From assembly GCA_949128115.1 (NCBI GenBank), contig OX421965.1:30065681-30129680 (forward strand): a DNA stretch of 64,000 bases. Reading direction: 5' to 3'. This document shows, piece after piece, positions 11,001 to 23,900 of this stretch (position 1 is its first letter; every line of letters begins with the position of its first letter). Origin of the DNA: Anaspis maculata (lineage: Eukaryota > Arthropoda > Insecta > Coleoptera > Scraptiidae). The position numbers and the translations under genes were made by a program. Under the pieces are notes generated by a model, which was not told the DNA's origin, searched no databases, and saw nothing but the letters and a program-made list of their open reading frames with translations.

Positions 11001-14000
11001 AAGCCCCTGAAAAAATTTTATGGAACGCGTTATTGGTGTTCGATACCGACTTATTTAAGTGAGCTTTGATTCAAATTTGAACAAAATCGGTTGAGAAAGT
11101 CCAAAGCTATGACAAAAAAACGGTTCTCAAAGTTTAACTTTGAATGCCTATATCTCCGTTATTACTCGTTTCTGACATATTTTTCTGAGAAAGTCTACTT
11201 TTCTTGAAGTTTCCAATGATTTTCTGAAAGGACGCGATTTAAATTTGAAACACCCTGTATAGAGTCTTTTGTAAAGCCCACAAAAAGTATTCAAAGATTC
11301 TTAGACTTTTATTTTTGAAGTTATGGAGGGTCAAAGGATGGTCCTTTGAATCCTTTCATTTCCCTTATTTCAAAAGATTCTAATGAATTGATATTGCAAG
11401 AATTATGAATAAAAAAATATCAACTACTGGATGTGTACTAGAACTCCATTTACTTTATAGGGTGATTCATGGAGTAAAAAAAATCCCATTTCTTCAACAT
11501 AATCCTTCAAAAGAAATTTCTTGCTTCAAAACCGTGAGTTCTTTCGCTCTACATCAGTTAAGGGATCAACCGAATAGTTCAGAGACGTTTTTGAAGAATA
11601 ATAATTTTCGAGGTTTCTGATTCGTCTTTTACAGAAATTAAAAATTCAATTCCCATCCAGTGGTTGATATTTCTTACTCATAGCTCTGCAATCAACAGTT
11701 TACTAGAATCTTTTGAAATGACGGAACTGGAAGTGTTCAAAGGACCACTCTTTGACCCTTCATGACTTCAATAATAAAAGTCGGAAGATTTTTTTAAATA
11801 TTTTTTGAAGGCTTCATAAAAGATTCGATGTACCGTGTATAGTCTTGGTCCGACACTTTTGAATCACCTGTATGCAGTACGCGATTCGCGTCCCGCTCGC
11901 ACACCGTCGGCGTAATTTGCAAAGTCCGTAACTTCATTTTGCCTTGAAAATATCTCTCCCTAAACTTCCTATTTTTTTTAAATAAAAATTTACGTAGTTT
12001 TCGTCCTTTGAATATGACTTCTAGAACATGTTTTTGATGCACGACTTCATTCTTTATTCGGCAATTTTAAACCCTTCATGAAAAAAAACTGCCAGACGTC
12101 AGGATCGAACCTCCAGTCTACTGCATGCGGCACCGCACAGCGCTACACACGTAACACGTAATTGTTTGGTTAACAATGCTCACTCAGCCGAATGGATGGT
12201 TACATAATTATCATTGATATGCTTCCCACTTGCATCATGAAGTCAAGTTCCTTCATACAGTTGGAATGATTGCTAAATACATGGGGCTGTCTTGCGTCGC
12301 TCGCACGTAAAATTTGAACGATGGTGCCGATCCCATGCGAATGTTGGTGGTCGTTAAAGATCCCTAAAAACACGCAGGAACTCTTCAAAATCTCCGGTAT
12401 TCTAGAAGGAAGCATTCGCCGACGTGGGTGTTGAGACGGATTCTCAGCAGTTTTTTTTTCTCGGCCAGGATCGCGGATCATGATCCGGAAATCTGTTCAC
12501 GGGGTTTCCCATATGCGAATATTCGCAAAATTTCACTTGTTGTTGACTGCCAAATTTGAAGGACCAACAAAACCTTCACCAATAAAATTCCACTGAATTT
12601 TTTTGTGAACATTTGCTCATTGGAATCCACCTCAGTGCTCAATATATCAAAACACGAGTGGCAGTAGCTCGGTCGCAGTAATAGGGCAATTGCAGGATGT
12701 TAGTTCAGCTTGTCGTCACTTGGTGGCTTTGGTTTGGTGGCACAGCGCGCTTGCGCCAGATCCAGATTATCTATTAGTTTCGTTTGTTTATGTTTTGCAA
12801 ATTGCAAATAAAAGTCGAACAACGGCCCATCGCTTCTTCAGGGCTTCATTGGTGAGGAACTTGTGGAATTTTATGCCATTTCTGTTTTGTACAATTTTGA
12901 GCGCGGTGTGGCACACAACATTTATAGGGTATTTTTCAGCGTCGACAATATAGAAAGATTAGAAGACAACCAATGACCGGGCAATTGGTGTGGCGAGATA
13001 AATGTTAATTCGCGTCTGATTGATGAAGTATTTGGAGCGGATCTCGAATATTTTGTCTTTGTCTACTTCGACGAAATAATTATTCTCTCTTCGAAAAATT
13101 ATCTCGATAAGCTGGAGGAGGTTTTTAGGCGACTCGACAGGGCTAGATTGATGGTTGTCCACTCTTGTCGATCGGAGCTGCGCTGTTCAACGTATATTGT
13201 CGATGGTAGAGGTTTTAGAGACGCGAGGTTCGCCGGGTATTGAAAATGGTACCGAATTTATCCACCTTAGTCACGCGCCTATCAACAACCTGCTGCGGAA
13301 GTACCAAAAGTTAGACTGGACTCCAGCTCATAATGCCCCTCAAACAACACCTGGTTACAGCGCAAATCGTATAGATAGTGCCCAGATTTTTGGTTGCCGT
13401 TCCAGATCTAGACTGACAGCGATTTACTCTGGGCTCTTTTGACTCTGCTCGATACCGAAGGTCACACCATTAGTTGTATCAGTCGCTCTTTGACTGGTAG
13501 GTAGTGAACGCAAGTTCAGTGCCACCGAGAAGGAGTGTCTCGGAGTGATATGGGCCATTGAACGGTTCAGACCTTGTGTCGAGGGCGCTCGTTCCATAGT
13601 GATAACGGGTCACTTCGCACCCAAATAGCTACACAATCTCAAGGATCCTAATGGACGATAAGCTCGATGAAGTAGTGTCCCATGGACTTTTACCTAAACT
13701 GGACTAATGATACCGTACATTGCCATAGCTCCAGTAGAAGGCTGGCATGGTAGCTAACTAGGAACTTCCATTTTTCGGGACCGTGTTGATTTCCCGTACA
13801 ATGGCGTGCAGGAAAGATTTCACGACGGATATACGGCGGATTATCTAGTCTGTTGCATGGTCTAATAATGAAAAATGTTTCGAAATTATGTTGGCCGTCT
13901 TGCTGATGTCACCATTCCTAGCCGCCTTGCCGGCATGAATGAAGTGTACCTGTCACAATGACATTTTTTCATTTCTGAGTTAATTTGCTCACTGACTGCC

Positions 14001-16139
14001 GTAGACCGCAAAACCTCTCGAGTGCTCGAAGCACATTCATTTACGAAATAACATACAGACAACGATGCAGTGGAAGAGCATACGAATTCTTCTTTTTTGT
14101 TGCTGTCGGCTTCTTGCTTCGCATCTCAGAGACCTGCAGCCACCGTTCCTAATCGTTTTTGTCTGCAGCCTGCTACGCTGCGCTGTCTTCTTTCATCAAA
14201 TCACGGATAATGAATAACTATCAAGTTCAATAATAAATCAACACTGAATAACTTACACTGCATCATTGAACGCAAATTACTGCACACATCAATGCGACAG
14301 CGCACAAACACACGACAACCTGTTATTCTGATTATAAATCTGACAAACCGCGTCCTCGCGCCGGTTTTGGCCCAGACCCGTCAACCTGTCGCAGTTAAAT
14401 TGACAGACAGCGACTCTCAAGCTCCCCGAATAGCAGTCCAGTTCAAGTACAGTTCCATGAGTGTGTCCCTTCGACATTTTGACTTTGCTATCATTCAAGG
14501 ACGACGACTAGTGAAAGACTATGGTTCTTTGTGAAGCCTTTGTTAGGTCGGTTATGCTTGTCGATGCTGTTCATTGTGTTGTTCTGGATTTCTGAAGTGT
14601 AAAGGATCCTTGGTATCTATCAAAATACCCTCATTGGAGGGTAGGTCAGGGGCGTCTATTCCAAAAACTGACGTGATGTGATCACCAATTACAATTTAGG
14701 TCATTTGCTAGGGTGTGAACTTATGGGTGCTTCTGTGTCCAGACGACAGCTTTTATCGTCTCTGCATGAGTCTGAAACATCTGGTCACGGGAGTAGTATA
14801 GAGAAGTACTACTGGCCAAGAATACGCGATAGGTATTGTATTCTTCATCCGAAATTGACGTTCTTGCCTCGCCCATAAAACCACAGCAGAAGCCTACGTA
14901 CGACTGGACTCGTCTGTGGTAGGCCTAGTGTTTCTCGCCCTTGGGAACTGGTAATCGTTGATTTGATTAGGCCGTTACGAAAATCGAAATTTGGTAATGT
15001 TTATACTCTAATTCGTATCCCTTGATGGATTATCTCAGTAAATTTTGTCTCTTCTTTCCCCTACGTACTGCTGTCGCTTCCAAGATTGTTACTCTCTTGA
15101 AGATCATGTTCCGTTTTATTTGGAGTTCCGAGGGCTTTGGTTTGTGATAACGGAAGGCAGTTTACAGGAAGAGTTCACTGACAATTTTTTTTTGTCCCTA
15201 TATCCCATACCGCTGCTCGTCATTACAAGCTAATGCATTGAGGCGTCATCATCAAACACTGAAATTGATGTTGTTAGCTTATATAAAGGAAAACGAGCGA
15301 GACTGGGAGTTGCATTTGCAAAAGTTAGCTTGCTGAAGCTCGATGCGAACCTCTAGGGGTGAAGCTGCGGGCGGTACCCCATACTTCATTAATTTCAGTC
15401 AGCAAATTTGCTTACACGTCTCTGATCACGATCTTGTGTGGAATTTAAGTGGGGTTTGCTAGTAACAAAACACAGCACAACAGCATTCGCATAAAATTCC
15501 TCACTCAACTAGGTACGAGCCGTTGGTGGAAAACATCCCGACTCAGAGATATTAATTTATTTAATTGCGTCGCAGGTTGTTTTACTTCTGAACTTGCTCC
15601 GATTTTTCTGGGTCCTGTATAAATTAACCCCCCTGACATAAATGAGCTTTCCAGTGAGAACGATACAACGCCAACGGTGGGTGTGTACCACAGCAAGGAA
15701 ACATCACCAAACCAATCGTTCAAGCGTTGCTAGTTTAACGTTTTGAGTTTTCCGAAGAATATGAATGTTGAATGACGACCATTTTTCAGCTTATCCGGAA
15801 GTGATCGTCCGAGACCTAACCCCAGACATGGAATTCATAATCGTGGCATGCGACGGCATTTGGGACGTCATGACCAACGACGAAGTAGTGCAGTACGTGC
15901 GAGAGCGCATAGCCTCCGGCATGGAACCTGAAGAAATTTGTGAGAACCTAATGATGATGTGCTTGGCCCCCGATTGCCAAATGGCCGGGCTCGGTTGTGA
16001 CAATATGACTGTGGTTATCATCGGATTGTTGCAAGGCGGCACCTACGAAGACCTTTCGTCCAAGTGCGCCAGAAGTGTCACCGCCGCAGGGGAAGCCAGG
16101 AACGAGGACGACCAAGATGACCCCCCGTCTCTCCTATAA
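5070..16139 (+). CDS. PPM-family (PP2C) Ser/Thr protein phosphatase, two coding exons
   Basis: Metal-dependent Ser/Thr phosphatase of the eukaryotic Ptc2/3 type, closest in my recall to Drosophila CG17746-like proteins. Coding exons are 5070-5688 and 15790-16139; the intron (5689-15789, 10,101 bp) has a GTGAAA donor and a TTTTTCAG acceptor, and the codon split G|CT restores the family motif IVTAYPEV. The product is 322 residues, slightly short for the family. The catalytic set is complete: R33, E37/D38 (MED), D59/G60 (VYDGHGG), the NGNLALSRALGDF motif, D228 (ACDGIWD) and D277 (GCDN, where most relatives have GGDN or GSDN). The N-terminus MGQTLS fits an N-myristoylation signal, suggesting membrane association as known for PPM1A/B. 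The start is chosen because it matches the conserved family N-terminus and lies five bases after a likely splice acceptor. Exons are GC-rich against an AT-rich intron. Confidence 0.93.
6420..7055. mobile_element. Foldback element nested in the left arm of the 6375-10150 palindrome
   Basis: Inverted arms: the GCGTTAATCATGAAGCTGCG region with the double CGGAAGTAACCGGAAGTGAC motif near 6471-6520 pairs with its complement near 6957-7003. Near the centre a second tight inverted pair, AAAATCTGAAGTTAGAAG (about 6683) and CTTCTAACTTCAGATTTT (about 6763), flanks about 60 bp. The right arm of the surrounding palindrome lacks this sequence, so it is a later insertion. Confidence 0.75.
8659..9114 (-). 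mobile_element. Non-autonomous DNA element, copy 2 (inverted relative to 2810-3265)
   Basis: Near full-length inverted copy of the 2810-3265 element, ends AATTCACGTTTCCC and GGTAAACGTGGATT. It sits in the right arm of the large palindrome. The left arm near 7825 reads straight through the equivalent site (CCTCATGAATG), giving an empty-site comparison. Confidence 0.75.
10165..11875. mobile_element. Foldback complex B, two foldbacks nested inside a third
   Basis: The outer inverted pair is GTGATTCAAAAGTGTCGGA (near 10171) with TCCGACACTTTTGAATCAC (near 11848). Inside it are two further palindromes. The first (about 10200-11262) begins ACAGGGTGTTTCAAATTTAA and ends with its complement, with arms around the phrase TATATCTCCGTTATTA. 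The second (about 11268-11840) has arms containing the GGGTCAAAGGATGGTCCTTTG and CTTTTATTTTTGAAGT blocks. No coding sequence was recognised. Confidence 0.75.
12081..12160 (-). repeat. tRNA-derived SINE head (A/B box-like) on minus strand
   Basis: Read on the minus strand, GGTTCGATCCT (forward 12101-12111) is a good RNA polymerase III B box. TAGCGCTGTGCGG (forward 12133-12145) resembles an A box about 22 bases upstream. A run of T follows (forward A8 at 12081-12088), which could act as terminator. No convincing cloverleaf can be folded, so this is a tRNA-like SINE rather than a functional tRNA gene. Adjacent sequence up to about 12480 may belong to the same element. Confidence 0.5.
12850..15420 (+). 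pseudogene. Decayed Ty3/gypsy retrotransposon pol in the phosphatase intron
   Basis: Fragments of a gypsy-type pol appear in order, split by stops and frameshifts. Around 12860-12920 a reverse transcriptase palm segment is seen as NLWNFMPFLFC. At 13030-13130 the catalytic region reads FVFVYFDEII, where an intact enzyme has a paired Asp motif. At 13500-13620 RNase H is recognisable as ATEKECLGVIWAIERFRP. At 14720-14860 the integrase zinc-binding segment contains EKYYWPRIRDRY. At 15225-15400 the end of the integrase core is seen (KENERDWELHLQKLAC, then GGTPYFINF). No LTR was identified. It is clearly dead. Confidence 0.8.
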
Positions 16140-17986
16140 AGAAGCCTTATAGAAACAAATACTTTTTACATGTATATATTATAAAATTGTACAAAATACG
16201 GAAGTTTGTTGAACAAAAAAGAGGAATAATCATAAAAAAATACTGATACACCTTGGCTTGGTTTCTAGAGGGTAAATTTTTTAGCTTGTGATAGTCAGAA
16301 TTTCTACATGTAAAATCGAAATTGTTACTGTTTAGAAGACTGTTGAAAATTCATATTTAGAAAATTATAGCAATTTATAGGGATCTTGTTTTAATTATTA
16401 ATAAGTCGTCATATTGTGAAATTATTTCAGTATTCATCACCATGGGATTTAATTTGATTCATTTAGCAGGTGCCAATTATTCAGAAACAACACTGGAATA
16501 ATAATTATTTATTACTTGTACAGTAAACCTATTCTAGTGACACTATTTTGTATGTCTTACTTGCAAAAAAGTGGAAACAAAACCTTTCTGCATTAGATAT
16601 TGTAAAAATGATTAAACATAAGAGTAAAATGAAATAAATAACGATCATAAATAGAAATGAAAACCTGATAGCATATAAAAAGGCATGATCTGGAGAGGAT
16701 TCAGTTCAATCAGCCTTCATCACAAAAAGTACAAAAACTTTTCTTTTGTCTTTTAATGACTGAATCCTCTCCATATGCTTCTAAGAACAATAAAAACTTG
16801 CAATTTAGTTGTACACACAAGACATTGAACCACAACATCCTGTTTTTAAGTCATCCGAGGAGTAAATATTGTTACTGTTACATTTCTTAATTGATACAAG
16901 TGAATATTTACATTGCTTAGGTATACAAAATAATAATATGCATCTCATTATTCTTATTACATCCTAATTTGGTATAAAAATTTATATACACACATTGCAA
17001 AATGATTTTTTCAATCAATAAATACAATTCTCTTTTAGTACCGCAGCCAATTTTTAATTTTAGCTGCATGATTCTCGCTGATCAGGACTTCTCCGACAAT
17101 AAAACGCATGGTAGTTATTATTAAATTACGTAGTTCAGTTCAATCTTCAAGAAAACATGATATATTCTATCATTATGTAAAAACAACTACAATTACCTAG
17201 GACTTGTCGAACCGTTTTTTAACACTAATAATTTGTATTTTATGTAACCATTTTACAGGATATTATTCCCAATAGTACTTAAGTTCAATTTTATATTCAT
17301 CCTAATAAAAAAAATATATAAACAATTTGTAGGCAATCATGGACGATAATAAAAAAATACAAATTTTTATTATAACTCATTTTGTCTCTGCACTGGGAAA
17401 GGGGGAGAGAAACAAAACTTGAAAATACGACTAGTCCAGTCACTTTCAGTCAGAAATTCATAGGAAAACCACATTATTGATGAAATTTCGTACTCACGTT
17501 CTTTCAACAGTTACAAATAAGATGCGGAAACTGCCCCAGTTTGGGAAAAAGTGATAGGGCGATTCTAAGAATGGCAAGTGTGATCATTCTTCGAATGAAA
17601 TAAAACATCTTTCAACTGAGTTGTAACAATTATGGTTTATTATGATTATTTAGATATGAAAATGCAAACTCGAAGGTTTGAGAACTTTATTTTCATCATC
17701 TTTAACAAATTCAAAGAACGTCTATATGAAATTTCAGCCCTCTGGCAATTTTCCTTAAAGTGGAAAGACTGGACCAATACTTAAAGCTAGAGTTCAATGT
17801 ATGCTGGATGAGATGAAAACTGTATGCGCATCACTAGACACTGTTATTATCAACTCGTCCTTCCATGCCATCCGGCATACAAAATGATTGTATGTCTCAT
17901 CATAGATACTTTATTAGTATAATTATTTACTTTTAATTAAAACACAATGTGAACGGTTCATCGATAAGAGAATCGGCGAATTCGAA
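16140..17986. other. Convergent 3' intergenic region between the phosphatase and CoREST genes
   Basis: AT-rich with no open frame of note; both 3' UTRs must lie here. AATAAA on the plus strand occurs at 16633-16638. On the minus strand AATAAA occurs at 17910-17915 (about 70 nt after the CoREST stop) and at 17636-17641. A 14-bp perfect inverted repeat, GGAGAGGATTCAGT at 16692-16705 and its complement at 16759-16772, could form a hairpin in a long phosphatase 3' UTR. Confidence 0.6.
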
Positions 17987-20900
17987 TCATTTACTGCCGC
18001 TGCCGGCGGTGATCGCGGTCGACTTGCCGTTTTTCATGTCTTTCTTGGCCGTCGCGGCCGATGGTGGCGTGGGGGTCGGCGAAGGCGATATGCAGATGAC
18101 GTCGTCGTTGTTCGAATCGTCCAAATCCATTTTCAAGTCTCCGTTGTCATCCACCGGCAGCGGGCCGTTGTCCTTTTCCCAGTCTTTCAGCACGAGGTCG
18201 AGGTTGTAACGTTTACGATAATTGATGAAGAACGTGCGCACGTGGTGTTCGTTTTTGTTCCCGAGCACCTCGGCGATGCTTTTGAAGTCTTTGCCGTACT
18301 TGCGGACGCCCTGGACGGCCAGCAGCAGTTCCTCGTTCGTCCAACGGGCGTTGATGCGCGACGGCGGAGTGTCTGACGACGGACGGAGTTCCTCAATGGA
18401 GTCCGAGTGCTTGCGCTTTAGCGAACTTATATTTTGTTTGTTTTGCTGTATCTGGAACAAAAATAATGCTGCACGTTTCACAAAATCCGGTGATGAAAAC
18501 ACTAAATTTTCTTGTTGAAAGGCGCACTATCGCAAAACAAAATTATTGTTTCGTTTGTTCGTAACAAGAAGTTGCAATTTTCTTTTAACGATTTCATAGC
18601 AAAGACCTAACGAAAACTTCGAAGTCGTTATGAAGTTGCAGCAGCTAAGTTCGCGGGGACGAAATCCAACATGAGACGTCAATGTGCAATGGGATTGTCA
18701 AACAATTGTTTCGCAAGCAACCAATCGTTTTCTCAAGCGCAAACATTAGATGACGTCACAATTTCGCTTTTAGGAAGAAAAAAGAGGCCTCAACTTCATA
18801 ACAACGAATTTTTTGTCAAGGTTTTAACGTTCCTATTTGTTTGCGATAGTTACGACTTTCCACTACTTTTAGACTAGAATGAACTCGTTCTGTGCAATTA
18901 TTATTATTATTATATGGTACAGGTACTTATTTATCAACACTAGTGCTAGTCGCTAGTGTTTAATTGTAAAATGAACTTGGCGTGGCGTATTTTATAGCGA
19001 TTCATTATCAGTCACATTACCCAAAAATGAGGAGCTCAGAAGGTATACAAAAAAAACACTGGTACAAGGAAAATTCAAGCAAAACAACAAATCGCAAAGC
19101 GAATATTTCTTAAAATATAAATAGAACCACCTTAAGAATAATTCTCGTGATATTGGTTTGATGATTTTTCGGAATGCATTTCGATTTTGTTGAAAATAAA
19201 TAACTGAAATGTAGCGGATGTCAACTATGTAAATGTTTTTTTTTTTTTCAACTTTTATTTCATCCTATTTATCACGGCTTTCATGAAAGTGGAAAACAAT
19301 TTTAGTTCGTAAAGTTTGGCTTTTTGACCCACGAACAACTTGGTTACCGACAGTCAAAGGGACGAGCGGCAGACGTTACTCCAACAATGAGCAGAAACTT
19401 TTCATGTTACACCAGCGCTTAGTCACTCACGAGGACTAGTGACTTGTTTAGTAGCGCCTTACGTTGGTTAACGTCTAGTGTTGCGCGGGATCGATTCTCC
19501 TTCAAGGAAACTTTTAATGGACTTTTCCTTATTCCAGTCTAACGCAACTTTTATAGATTCGTGATACAACTTGCGCAATTTCGGTCACCTTCAGAACTCG
19601 TAATGATAATAGGTACTACTAGGTACTCGCTCAAAAGAGGTAGGTGCTTCAAAATAAACAATTTATTGCAAAGAAAAAAATCGTCGAAGCTGTTTCGAGT
19701 TGACTGCTCAGCATGGCCATGCCCAAGATCAGACCAAGTTAAGTCTTCACATGGTCACTTCCAAATCTGGAACTGAAACTTGGCAAACATTTACAAAAAT
19801 AAATACGAAACGCTGTATAAGTAACACACATAGTCGGTATTTTTTTTTTGTGAACCCTCAAGAAGTGCACGTGCAAGCTGCATAATTAAGCCTTCTGCCT
19901 TCAACCAACAAGAGCCGATCACACCAAAACATGCACGCACACCTATATTATTAACGACCGCATTTTGTGGAGAAGCAGGCGGCGGTCGATCACCATCAAC
20001 CACGAACGAAACCTGGCGTTTGGCAATGCAAGCAGCAGGAGTTTTGTTTCTAGTTTTTTCTCATTGTCTTTTGATGCTGTGTGAAGTTTTACCGATTAGA
20101 TTTTACAGGGACACAGAAGCATGAGAAATGTGTGTTGTTTTCATGTATTTTTTTTCTTTCAGTGATGTCGTGTAGGTGAGAGGTCGCATACATCGATTTA
20201 CGTATTTTAAGGTCTCGTGTTGGAGAGAGGAGTACTCACTTGTCTTTGCAGGGAATCTAACTCTCGGTCCATCGCCTTAAGCATGAGAACGCCCGCGCTG
20301 CCTGACGCCATCGCCGCCAGATCGTCGTGGTTGATGTACATGCCGCGAGGGGGCTTGCGCTTGTGGCGTCCGCCCAGGGAGGAGCCGCGCTTACCACCCG
20401 CCGGCCCCGATGTGGGCCGCAACAATCCCGTCCGTCTGTACATGCCAATATCACACGTTATGTTTCATCAAACTCTCTAATCTCAGCTGAGGTTTTATGT
20501 TCAACTACTAATAAAGCAAAATAGAGTGGTTTGGATTGAACGGGACAGAAATATTCTTTTTATAAGTACAGAAAGCGGAGATTTTACTCAGTACGCGGCG
20601 GAACGGTATTGCAAAATTGATGCCATCTAAGCTTCAAAAACGCTATCATTTGACACAAAATTTTAGCAAATTATGCAGCATGTGCGGTCAAAGACCATGG
20701 CGTGGTTCTCAAAATTTGTCTTCAATTGAATGTGGCCAAAACTTGCAGGAAAAAAAACACCGACGAGTTAGTTAGTCTTCGAAGTGTGTTCGAAACCATT
20801 CTAACTAGTGTATCACTAGCAATGGGATGACTTTTTTGGCTTATGTCAAATAAGTTTATTCTCGTACTCTATTTTGTCCACATTTCGACAAGACTGTGCG

Positions 20901-23900
20901 ACATGGCAAGTACAGTGCGACAGAAAAATTTGGAACGATATTAACAGAAAATTGACACCGTCCGTTATTATAAAAAAAACTATACGTTACTATAGTAACT
21001 ATAGTAACTGTCGTTGCTATGCTATCCAGAACATTTGCTTCTTGGATGGTGATTTATTTATAGGCCAATGTTGCTGTCCTAGGATCACAGTCCGAGGTTA
21101 GAACTGAAGTTTTCGACTTTTTTGTCGTTATGACAAATTTTAACCAATTCCAGTTAAGACCGACTTCACAAACTTTAAAGCGATTCAACTATGTTCGAAC
21201 GAACTGTTATAAAGTGTACAGAGTACTTTCCAGCCTGGCGTTCAACTATGCCAGTCTTACCGGGAAACAATTTAGAGAGCGGCTCTTTCTCTCTTCAGCT
21301 CTTTGATGAGTAGCAAAAAGCGTCTCACATATTTTCTTGTTACAATTTATTTCATTATTCATTTACTTATACTCGTTTATATATTCACTTTTTTTCCTTT
21401 TCTTGATATGAATATTTATTGTAGATTTCATTGATATTGTTTTGTTGTATTATCATGTATTTTAATTTCACATGAAAGGATTGTGTTTTCGGTTTGGTGT
21501 TGGATAGGTGGTTGAGTGGAAGAGCAGCGGGAAAGCCTCGACCGACTTCCCAACAAGCTGAACCTCGCCAATGATCGTTCTGAATAAAGACATTTATCAT
21601 CATTATTATTGCCACCAACCGGTTAAAACCAGTTGAATTTTTTTGAATATCAATAATCCACCCACCACATCAGTAGTCAAAGTCCAAGCAAGCAATGAAT
21701 TACCGCAACGCCGTGACATTCTTCTGTCCCACTGTTCAGCTTGTCTCAGGCTCTCATTACTAATGATTTCTTCTCCAACTTTTGTTGTCGTTTCAATATG
21801 AAATACTTCAAAGTCTTATTCCATAGAGTTTATGGTGTATGACTATATCAGGTATGCAGCGTGGGCATTCTATGTTCAAAGAGTTATGACATTTGTTTCA
21901 AAATAGTGATGATGAAGCGGTTATCTTTTCCTACAACCCCTCTGTGGACTGGAATGGTTTGATGAATCGTTGGTTGCATGAGAAATTTTAGCCATGGCAC
22001 AAAATTGTGCTCACGTATGCCCATTGTACGCGAGCGGACAAACTGTTCAACCATGAAGGAAAAACAGACCGTTCAAATTTTTCTGGTCGCAGCTGTACAT
22101 TGCTCTGGTAATAGTTTTTGGTTAACTTGAAACTCTAGTTCTCAACATCATTTCGATTCACAAAAAGCAATTTTTCTACAGCCATCTCAAATACAGAACT
22201 CATGTCTTGTTCAGCAAAGATGTCATCAATTTTGTTCACTTAAAACATCCATCCTGCCATAGATATTTCACCAGAGATCGCTCTTAAGTTTACTTTGTAT
22301 TTTTTTAGTTTACTTTACTACTCATTTTTCAAGACACATACCGAATTTCTGCGTTATGACGCAAATAATAAGTGCTTGTGAAAAGTTCTCTAGTTTTATA
22401 ATTAATCTCTAACGTCAAACAAAGGATTACTCATAACGCAAAAGAAAAGCATGCATGTGAGATAAACACTATCATCAGTCATCACTACTTATCGTGGTAT
22501 GTAGGTACACTAACTAAATTATATTTTAGTCGACGTTTCAATGAAGAAGCCTAGACTTCAATAATGTAATGTACCTGAATGTCACCTGTCAAACTTCGAC
22601 ATGTTTCCATGAAGCATCAAATAAAGAAGGATACTTCGCAAGAAATCCAAATAAATGCATTGTTGTGCCACAGGTTTCGTCCTCGAGATCTTTTTAGATC
22701 ATGAGATCAAAAAAATTTTTGCTTTGGTTTTGGAAACTAAATCTACATGTAGTAGGTCTGATATCTGACATCAGTCAGATCAAGGAACTTCCATTTTGAT
22801 GAAGTCAGGTCAACGAATCATAGGTAGAGAGCACGGAATTTCGTGTTAAATAAGATAACTGACTTGATTCATAGCTGCATGATCGACTATGTGAAGAATC
22901 CTTCATTGCTGTCAATTTTTGTTTTTTAATGACAAAACTTTGATTTACTACAAAATTCCATGCTCTTGAGTGTACCACAGGTTTAGCAGCGATATTATGT
23001 TGACTGCAATTATCATTTACACTAAAAACTATTTTTTAAACTGTGCCATAGTTGAGCCGGGATGTTACATAGATCCCCATTACTAAGTTCACTTTCCTGC
23101 TTTCAATTGTAGTTTGTTGTGCCATGGTTGTTTGAAAAATACAGGTCACTAGTCAAGGTAGTTGCCAAATCACTGAAACAGATTTCGAGGTCCATTTTCC
23201 ATTTGGTACTTTATTAACATAATGAGGTTTACTTCGATCTTTTCTAGTGCGCATAATAGAGCTAACAAAACACCCCCTAATAATTGTGTGATAGTTTAAA
23301 TCATTATTTCACTTTTTCATAATTCAGCGGAAGAAAAATTTGGAAAAAAAAGCGGCAAATGCCCTCGTTTGAATTCACCATTCCAACTATTTGCCAGATG
23401 TAGAGAACGAACCACACGACATGAGGCTTGTTCCGACCCACGCCGAAACTGTTCACTGTACGGTCAAAAGCTTTCGCACAAGTGAGTATTCACTCAGTTG
23501 TTACGTTTTTTTTTTTTTCAACTTGGAAAAGAACTCATTTGTGCGAGTGCTTTTGACCGTTGCGTCAGGCATTATTGCGTCAAGAGACTTTTGCAGATTT
23601 TTAGTGCACTTTCGAAGAAACTAAATGATGTACGATCAACGAGAAGTTTCAAGATCAAATCTGTATGTCTGTCTGCCTGTGTATAAATTTTCGAATTTGA
23701 ACTCCTCCTTGAAGAATAAAGTTAGAGCTCTGCAACTTTTTCCGATAGATAACTTATGCCGGGAAGCTTTTCTCAATGGCAATGGGATTTCTTTTACAAC
23801 TGTGATGCCATCTTGGCCCGCCATATTGAACTTACCAATTGTCATGGAACTTGCAGCATGTTTTGGTCTCGTATAACGACTAATAGCTGTATTACACTAC

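Larger units (their letters stand above)
5689..15789 (+). other. 10.1 kb intron of the PPM phosphatase gene, repeat-filled
   Basis: It contains no host exon that I can see. In order: AT-rich sequence (5689-6375), a large nested palindrome (6375-10150), a second nested foldback complex (10165-11875), a tRNA-like SINE on the minus strand (12081-12160) with associated sequence to about 12480, a decayed gypsy pol (12850-15420), and unremarkable sequence to the acceptor. The intron is roughly ten times longer than the coding sequence. Confidence 0.85.

Noticed and set aside
12101..12145. Functional tRNA gene on the minus strand
   Set aside because: A and B box-like sequences are present, but acceptor and anticodon stems do not pair; it fits a SINE head better.
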